From: Flavobacterium sp. | GTDB taxonomy: Bacteria > Bacteroidota > Bacteroidia > Flavobacteriales > Flavobacteriaceae | Reading direction: 5' to 3' | Assembly (NCBI RefSeq): GCF_039595935.1 | Contig: NZ_JBCNKR010000006.1 | Location: 434,001 to 498,000, forward strand | Length of the DNA: 64,000 bases | Shown: in pieces, positions 59,724-64,000 of the stretch | Layout: each line of letters starts with the position of its first letter | Numbering within the stretch: the stretch's first letter is position 1 | The notes under the pieces: generated by a model | What the model was told of the DNA's origin: nothing | The model's database searches: none | The model's input: only the letters and a program-made list of their open reading frames with translations | Position numbers and translations under genes: made by a program

Positions 59724-59744
59724 CAGTGTAAAAATTCATCAGAA

Positions 59745-59858
59745 ATGACTAAGTTTGAAAGAGAAGAAATTGTAAGAGATAACAGAGTTGCAAGATTATT
59801 ATGGTTTTCGATTGGATTCTTATGTGCTTTTGCATTAATGAGTGCTTTAAAATCCTAA
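59745..59858 (+). CDS. Small single-span membrane protein, 37 residues
   Basis: ATG-initiated frame of 37 codons: a charged N terminus (MTKFEREEIVRDNRVARLL) then one membrane helix (WFSIGFLCAFALMSAL). It has its own TAnnTTTG box 21 bases upstream and a terminator 45 bases downstream, so it looks like a complete transcription unit. No family was recognised. Confidence 0.6.
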   Translation: MTKFEREEIVRDNRVARLLWFSIGFLCAFALMSALKS

Positions 59859-59903
59859 TTTCTAAACAATAAAAACAGCAGAGTTTCTAAATTCTTATAA
59901 TAA

Positions 59904-59937
59904 AAAAACGACTTCAAAATCTGAGGTCGTTTTTTTA
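59904..59937. terminator. Bidirectional terminator
   Basis: AAAAAACGAC-TTCA pairs with TGAGGTCGTTTTTT. It lies between the small + strand gene and the - strand HD gene. Confidence 0.75.
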
Positions 59938-59956
59938 GTCATACTAAAATCGGATG

Positions 59957-60610
59957 CTATTTTACACCTTCCCATTCAGCATAAAACTGAGCCAGGAATA
60001 ATTCCATAAAATGATGTCTTTCTGCAGCGATTTCTTTTCCTTTTTCGGTATTCATTTTATCTTTTAAAAGTAAAAGCTTTTCATAAAAGTGATTAATCGT
60101 TGGCGCATTATTCTTTTTATATTCTTCTTTCGTCATATTTGTTATCGGCTCAATTTCCGGGTTGTACAACGCACGGTTTTTAAATCCGCCGTAATTAAAA
60201 GCCCTTGCAATACCAATTGCACCAATTGCATCTAAGCGATCAGCATCCTGAACAATGTCTAATTCTACAGAAGCAAATTTCTTTTCAAAATTTCCGCCTT
60301 TATAAGAAATGTTTTCGATGATATTTACCACATGCTGAATTATATCTTCTGCAACATTATGTGATTCTAAAAACAAACGGGCTGTTTTTGGTCCAATTGT
60401 TTCGTCTCCGTCGTGAAATTTACTATCGGCTATATCGTGAAGCAGTGCTCCTAATTCTACAACTGTTTTATCGCAATTAGTATCTTTTGCGATTAAAAGC
60501 GCGTTTTTGTAAACACGTTCAATATGAAACCAGTCGTGTCCGCCTTCGGCATCATTTAATTTTTCTTTTACAAAAGCAATGGTTTTATCTATAAGTTCAG
60601 AGTTATTCAT
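59957..60610 (-). CDS. HD-domain phosphohydrolase
   Basis: 217 residues. The metal ligands are His25/His29 (GGHDWFHIERV), His58-Asp59 (LGALLHDIADSKFHDGD) and an Asp in DIVQDADRLDAIGAIGIARAF. This is the YedJ-like HD family, metal-dependent phosphohydrolases acting on nucleotides; the natural substrate is not established. Monocistronic. Confidence 0.88.
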   Translation of the reverse strand: MNNSELIDKTIAFVKEKLNDAEGGHDWFHIERVYKNALLIAKDTNCDKTVVELGALLHDIADSKFHDGDETIGPKTARLFLESHNVAEDIIQHVVNIIENISYKGGNFEKKFASVELDIVQDADRLDAIGAIGIARAFNYGGFKNRALYNPEIEPITNMTKEEYKKNNAPTINHFYEKLLLLKDKMNTEKGKEIAAERHHFMELFLAQFYAEWEGVK

Positions 60611-60696
60611 AAGGGTATTTTGGTTTGTGTGAAAATGGCACGCGGATAAAACAAATTAAACGGATTTACACTGGTGTTTATATTTTAAATAAAAAA

Positions 60697-60734
60697 TGTT
60701 GATTGTCAAAGTTTTAAAACCTCAACAATCAACA
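60697..60734 (-). terminator. Terminator of the plsC-desaturase unit
   Basis: TGTTGATTGT at 60697-60706 pairs with ACAATCAACA at 60725-60734. On the minus strand TTTTTT follows. The 60770-60800 interval before it holds ATCTAAAAT words. Confidence 0.65.
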
Positions 60735-60803
60735 ATATTTTCAATATCAATTGCAAAAAATCAATTTTAAAATCTAAAATCAGAAATCTGCAATCTAAAA
60801 TTT

Positions 60804-61796
60804 TTACAATCTAGCCGGCTCAACCCATTTAAAGATATGACTCTCAGCAGGAATTACAATTCTTTCTGAAATTTTAGCCATACGAGCCGGAAGTTTCATT
60901 AAGTAATCACGTGCTTTTTCAGCTTCATCTGTTAAGTTCGTGATTTTATCAATTTCCCATTTGTTGATTAATTTCTGCATAATTTCAACATAATCAGTTG
61001 CAGTGTAAACTCCAATACGTTGTGCAGAATCAGAAAACTGTTCGAAAGCAGAACTTATCTTTTGACCTGATTCTCTTAAGAAGTGAGCAGGCATAACAAT
61101 TTTTTGCTTCATCATGTATTGAAAAGCCAGCATCATTTCACTTGGATCAATCTGAAAAATTCTGGTAACAAATTCGCTGTAAGCATGATGGTGGCGCATT
61201 TCATCACCAGCAATCATTTTACACATTTTAGACAACTTGTTATCACCAAATTTCTTTGCAATCTGCGAAACTCTGTTGTGAGAAACGTAAGTTGCTAATT
61301 CCTGAAAACTTGTGTAAATAAAGTTTTTATACGGATCAGTTCCAGTTCCAATATCAAAACCGTCGTTGATTAAATGCTGCGTAGTCATTTCGATTTCACG
61401 CATATTAACACGACCAGACAAATACAAGTATTTATTTAAAAGATCTCCATGGCGGTTTTCTTCACCGGTCCATTGTCTGATCCATTTAGACCAGCCATTT
61501 CCGCCGTTCTCCACCTGATCGACACCTTCAACATCCATTAACCATGACTCATATGTTGGCAAAGCTTCTTCGGTAATAGTGTCACCTACAAGCGTTACCC
61601 AGAAATCGTATGGCAATTCTTTAGCAATTTCGCGTAGTTCCTTTACCTCTTCAAAGAAGTTTTCTCCTTCAGAATTAGGCAGGAAATCTGACGGCTGCCA
61701 AATTTTTTCCACCGGAATTAAATACTGTTCAACGAAGCTGTCAACGTTTTTTTCCAAAAACTGCATCACTTCTAATCTAATGTTTTTTATAGACAT
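60804..61796 (-). CDS. Acyl-ACP desaturase (soluble di-iron)
   Basis: 330 residues. Di-iron ligands: Glu83 region, Glu113/His116 (EENRHG), Glu166 with His173, and Glu199/His202 (DEMRHH). The match to plant-type stearoyl-ACP delta-9 desaturases is clear. It introduces a cis double bond into acyl-ACP with ferredoxin and oxygen, adjusting membrane fluidity. Directly downstream of a plsC acyltransferase gene (45 bases), a sensible lipid pair. Confidence 0.93.
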   Translation of the reverse strand: MSIKNIRLEVMQFLEKNVDSFVEQYLIPVEKIWQPSDFLPNSEGENFFEEVKELREIAKELPYDFWVTLVGDTITEEALPTYESWLMDVEGVDQVENGGNGWSKWIRQWTGEENRHGDLLNKYLYLSGRVNMREIEMTTQHLINDGFDIGTGTDPYKNFIYTSFQELATYVSHNRVSQIAKKFGDNKLSKMCKMIAGDEMRHHHAYSEFVTRIFQIDPSEMMLAFQYMMKQKIVMPAHFLRESGQKISSAFEQFSDSAQRIGVYTATDYVEIMQKLINKWEIDKITNLTDEAEKARDYLMKLPARMAKISERIVIPAESHIFKWVEPARL

Positions 61797-61841
61797 TACT
61801 TATTTTAATTTGGGGATTTATGTTTTAGCTCGGACTAAAAC

Positions 61842-62588
61842 TTAAACCTGTTTATACTCGTTTACTCCTTCAACTACCGCCTTTTCTGTTAATTCCATTA
61901 ATTCGGCAAAATCATAATCTTTTACAGCCATTGCTTTGTGTGCCGTAAAAGTTAAGCGGTTTCCTAAACCAACCGGAAACATACCGTAACGAACCATTTT
62001 CCATGAATTATTAATACTTACCGGAACAACATACGCCGAAGGCGCATATTTGCATAGAATTTTTAAACCGCTTTGGGCAAATTCTTTTGGTTTACCTGTT
62101 TTACTACGGGTTCCTTCCGGGAAGATTACTGCTGATCTAGTGTTTTTTTCTATATATTCAGACAAGCCTTTGATTACTGGAATCGCTTGTTTAGGGTCTT
62201 TACGGTCAATTAAAACAGAACCTCCGTGACGCAGATTATACGACACACTCGGTATTCCGCTTCCTAACTCCTTCTTACTTACAAATTTACAATGAAAACG
62301 TCTAAAGTACCAAATGATTGTAACGATATCGTACATACTTTGGTGATTGGCCACAAAAATGATCGGAACTCCTGTCGGAATATTCTCTACTCCAGAAATT
62401 TTATACGTTGTTCCAACCAAATTGGTACATCTTAAAAGACACAGATTTAAATAATCGACACTTTTTTTATGAGCCTGATAACCAAAAAGATTTAGGCAGA
62501 TCCATTGTATCGGGTGAAAAATAACCAGAGACAATCCAAAAAATACATAATAAATTACGGAAATTGGATATGAAATTATCTTTTGCAT
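61842..62588 (-). CDS. plsC: 1-acyl-glycerol-3-phosphate acyltransferase family (PlsC)
   Basis: 248 residues. N-terminal membrane segment (about 8-32), catalytic NHQSMYD (His82, Asp87), and substrate-binding FPEGTR (156-161), plus KKELGSGIP and VPVSINNSW. Transfers an acyl group to lysophosphatidic acid to make phosphatidic acid. First gene of plsC-desaturase with its own divergent promoter. Confidence 0.92.
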   Translation of the reverse strand: MQKIISYPISVIYYVFFGLSLVIFHPIQWICLNLFGYQAHKKSVDYLNLCLLRCTNLVGTTYKISGVENIPTGVPIIFVANHQSMYDIVTIIWYFRRFHCKFVSKKELGSGIPSVSYNLRHGGSVLIDRKDPKQAIPVIKGLSEYIEKNTRSAVIFPEGTRSKTGKPKEFAQSGLKILCKYAPSAYVVPVSINNSWKMVRYGMFPVGLGNRLTFTAHKAMAVKDYDFAELMELTEKAVVEGVNEYKQV

Positions 62589-62607
62589 GCTTGAAAAAAT
62601 TTGAGGT

Positions 62608-62615
62608 CAAAAGTA
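62608..62615 (-). promoter_or_regulatory. Candidate -7 box for plsC
   Basis: Minus-strand TACTTTTG, 19 bases upstream of the plsC ATG. Divergent from the rnpA box at 62676. Confidence 0.4.
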
Positions 62616-62675
62616 GTAAATATATTCTTAGCGATAGAAAATTTGAAAACAATAACCGTTTTTATGGTTTAATTG

Positions 62676-62683
62676 TACCTTTG
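62676..62683 (+). promoter_or_regulatory. Candidate -7 box for rnpA
   Basis: TACCTTTG matches TAnnTTTG, 31 bases before the rnpA ATG. Confidence 0.4.
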
Positions 62684-62714
62684 TCGCAGAAATTGCAACT
62701 TTTTTCTGAATTAA

Positions 62715-63119
62715 ATGAACTTTACTTACCCTAAAAATGAGCGCTTAAAGAGCAAAACCACAATTGGATTACTGTTTTCTGAAGGAAAATCGGTTTCAAA
62801 ATATCCGTTGCGTTTGGTTTTCCGTCAAGCGGAAGGAAATTCAGAAGAAATAACAAAAGTCGGCGTTTCGGTTTCGAAGAAATATTTTAAGAAAGCCGTA
62901 GATAGAAATTACTTTAAAAGAGTACTTCGTGAAACGTACCGATTAAACAAACATTTGATTTTAAATAATCTGGATCAGCCTTATTCGATCATGCTTTTTT
63001 ATCAGACAAAAGACAGATTATCGTATGAAGAAATCAACACCAAAACAATTCAGTTGTTTGAGAAATTTGTACAGCAGATAAACAAAACTCCTGATTCAGA
63101 AATTAAAAAGGATTTATAG
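62715..63119 (+). CDS. rnpA: Ribonuclease P protein component
   Basis: 134 residues. The RNA-binding core KVGVSVSKKYFKKAVDRNYFKRVLRETYRLNK (about 48-79) is the RnpA signature, with RNYFKR in place of the common RNRIKR. N- and C-terminal flanks match the usual length. It binds the RNase P RNA for 5' tRNA maturation. rpmH is not adjacent in this window, unlike the classical arrangement. The ATG is well placed after a promoter candidate. Confidence 0.93.
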   Translation: MNFTYPKNERLKSKTTIGLLFSEGKSVSKYPLRLVFRQAEGNSEEITKVGVSVSKKYFKKAVDRNYFKRVLRETYRLNKHLILNNLDQPYSIMLFYQTKDRLSYEEINTKTIQLFEKFVQQINKTPDSEIKKDL

Positions 63120-63199
63120 GCTTTCAAAATCAACTTTGTACAACAAATCAGATAAAAGATTCTAAAAAAATTGTAGTTTTAGCACTAAATTCAAATTTT

Positions 63200-64000
63200 A
63201 TGCGATACATTTTCTTTTTATCTGTATTTTTTTGTGTTCTTTCGGGTTGCAGCAAAGCTGAAGAATCTAAAGATGAAGTAATGTCAATTAGTGCAATTAA
63301 ATTGCCTCCAAAAAATGATGCGCCTTCCTCTAATGATAAGAATTTAAATGCTCCTGAAGCTCCTTCGCCTAAAATTGAACAAAAAATCATTAAAGAAGCT
63401 TCACTTCGATTTGAAACCAATGATTTGGGAGAAACTTTCAGTCAAATCAAAAGTGCGGTTGCAGCAAACAAAGGAAATATTTTAATTGATTCTGAAGGAA
63501 AAGACTACAACTCTGTTTTCAGAAATCTTACGATTAAAGTTCCTAGTCAGAATTTTGATAATTTTATAAATACAATTTCAAAAGGAGTTTCTTATTTTGA
63601 GAGAAAAGACATTTCTGCTGAAGATGTTACAGAACAATACATTGATCTTACTACAAGATTAAAAAACAAACGAAAACTCGAAGAACGTTATCTTCAGCTA
63701 TTACAAAAAGCGACAAAAATCAGCGAAATTTTAGAAATCGAAAAACAGGTTTCTATCATACGTGAAGAAATTGAAGCCAAAGAAGGTCAGTTAAAATATC
63801 TGGAAAGCAGAGTTTCTGAAAGTACTGTTACAATCGAGTTCTACAAAAACCTTCCTGAACAAGAAGCGGTGCAATTATCATACGGATCTAAACTTTGGAC
63901 GGCTATTAAATCAGGATTCTTTAGTTTGTCAAGTTTTGTTATATCAATTATCAGCATTTGGCCGTTTATAATTATATTTTGTGTATTAGCCTATTTTATT
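63200..64000 (+). CDS. DUF4349-type lipoprotein, 3' end cut by window edge
   Basis: 267 codons open to the right edge. Lipobox VFFCVLSGC (Cys16); a Pro/Asn/Ser linker (about 35-60); a beta domain (KIIKEASLRFETNDLGETFSQIKSAV ... NLTIKVPSQNFDNFINTIS); a long coiled coil (about 160-215, LKNKRKLEERYLQLLQKATKISEILEIEKQVSIIREEIEAKEGQLKYLE); a strand-rich part and a C-terminal membrane helix beginning SFVISIISIWPFIIIF. This is the DUF4349 architecture. Function unknown; probably envelope-associated. Confidence 0.82.
   Translation, partial: MRYIFFLSVFFCVLSGCSKAEESKDEVMSISAIKLPPKNDAPSSNDKNLNAPEAPSPKIEQKIIKEASLRFETNDLGETFSQIKSAVAANKGNILIDSEGKDYNSVFRNLTIKVPSQNFDNFINTISKGVSYFERKDISAEDVTEQYIDLTTRLKNKRKLEERYLQLLQKATKISEILEIEKQVSIIREEIEAKEGQLKYLESRVSESTVTIEFYKNLPEQEAVQLSYGSKLWTAIKSGFFSLSSFVISIISIWPFIIIFCVLAYFI

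Noticed and set aside
63148..63420. 90-codon minus-strand frame at the right edge
   Set aside because: Antisense to the lipoprotein gene starting at 63200, which has a lipobox, coiled coil and continuous frame to the window end.

Overview
The window looks like chromosomal DNA of a Flavobacterium-type member of the Bacteroidota. The evidence is AT-rich sequence, a T9SS-sorted protease, the gliding lipoprotein GldH, SusC-style TonB receptors with an N-terminal carboxypeptidase-like domain, the RicT–GldH–PBP1A gene order, and many upstream TAnnTTTG boxes, the Bacteroidota -7 promoter element. No rRNA, tRNA, CRISPR array or prophage was recognised. Genes are densely packed on both strands, and the short intergenic regions are rich in palindromes and repeated short words.

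Layout. 1–9 kb: a truncated, apparently secreted SAM hydroxide adenosyltransferase, a TonB receptor, a T9SS M4 metalloprotease, a small membrane protein and the two subunits of a 3-oxoacid CoA-transferase. 9–13 kb: ricT-gldH-PBP1A. 13.6–18 kb: an internally duplicated secreted protein, then a minus-strand group of ferredoxin, U32-family tRNA hydroxylase (TrhP-like), an IS200-like transposase with a REPIN, and TrhO. 18–24 kb: a complete RND efflux operon. 24–32 kb: bacilliredoxin, an ArsR-type regulator, and a minus-strand run of TonB receptor, thioredoxin-like protein, lycopene cyclase and TPR protein. 30–35 kb: metal homeostasis, with a TrxR-like flavoprotein, MerC-like protein and Fur/Zur regulator around two palindromic operators, then an Nramp–USP fusion transporter and its DtxR/MntR-type regulator. 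36–38.5 kb: crotonase and an NtrY-like histidine kinase preceded by a hexamer tandem repeat.

38.5–51.4 kb is a heme region holding hemJ, hemH, hemA, hemC, hemD, hemE, hemF and hemB. This is every step from glutamyl-tRNA to protoheme except hemL. It also contains an AraC-type regulator divergent from hemA, a RAYT transposase with its own palindrome family, a class I aldolase and a lipoprotein cytochrome c. 51.8–64 kb: an effector-binding protein, M13 peptidase, DMT transporter, SCO protein, feoA-feoB with a previously unlisted 40-residue Cys-rich companion, an HD hydrolase, plsC, acyl-ACP desaturase, rnpA and the start of a DUF4349-type lipoprotein.

The most notable observations are: (i) TrhO and the nearby U32 enzyme share a C-terminal module of about 85 residues (47 of 85 identical in an ungapped hand alignment), although their catalytic domains are unrelated and both families make the same tRNA modification in E. 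coli; (ii) two Y1 transposases each sit beside their own inverted pair of palindromes (REPIN-like), with further orphan palindrome families elsewhere; (iii) a probable zinc regulon with two TGCAA-N5-TTGCA-type operators; (iv) closely similar 'word repeat' leaders immediately before hemE and hemH; (v) two small genes of 37 and 40 codons.
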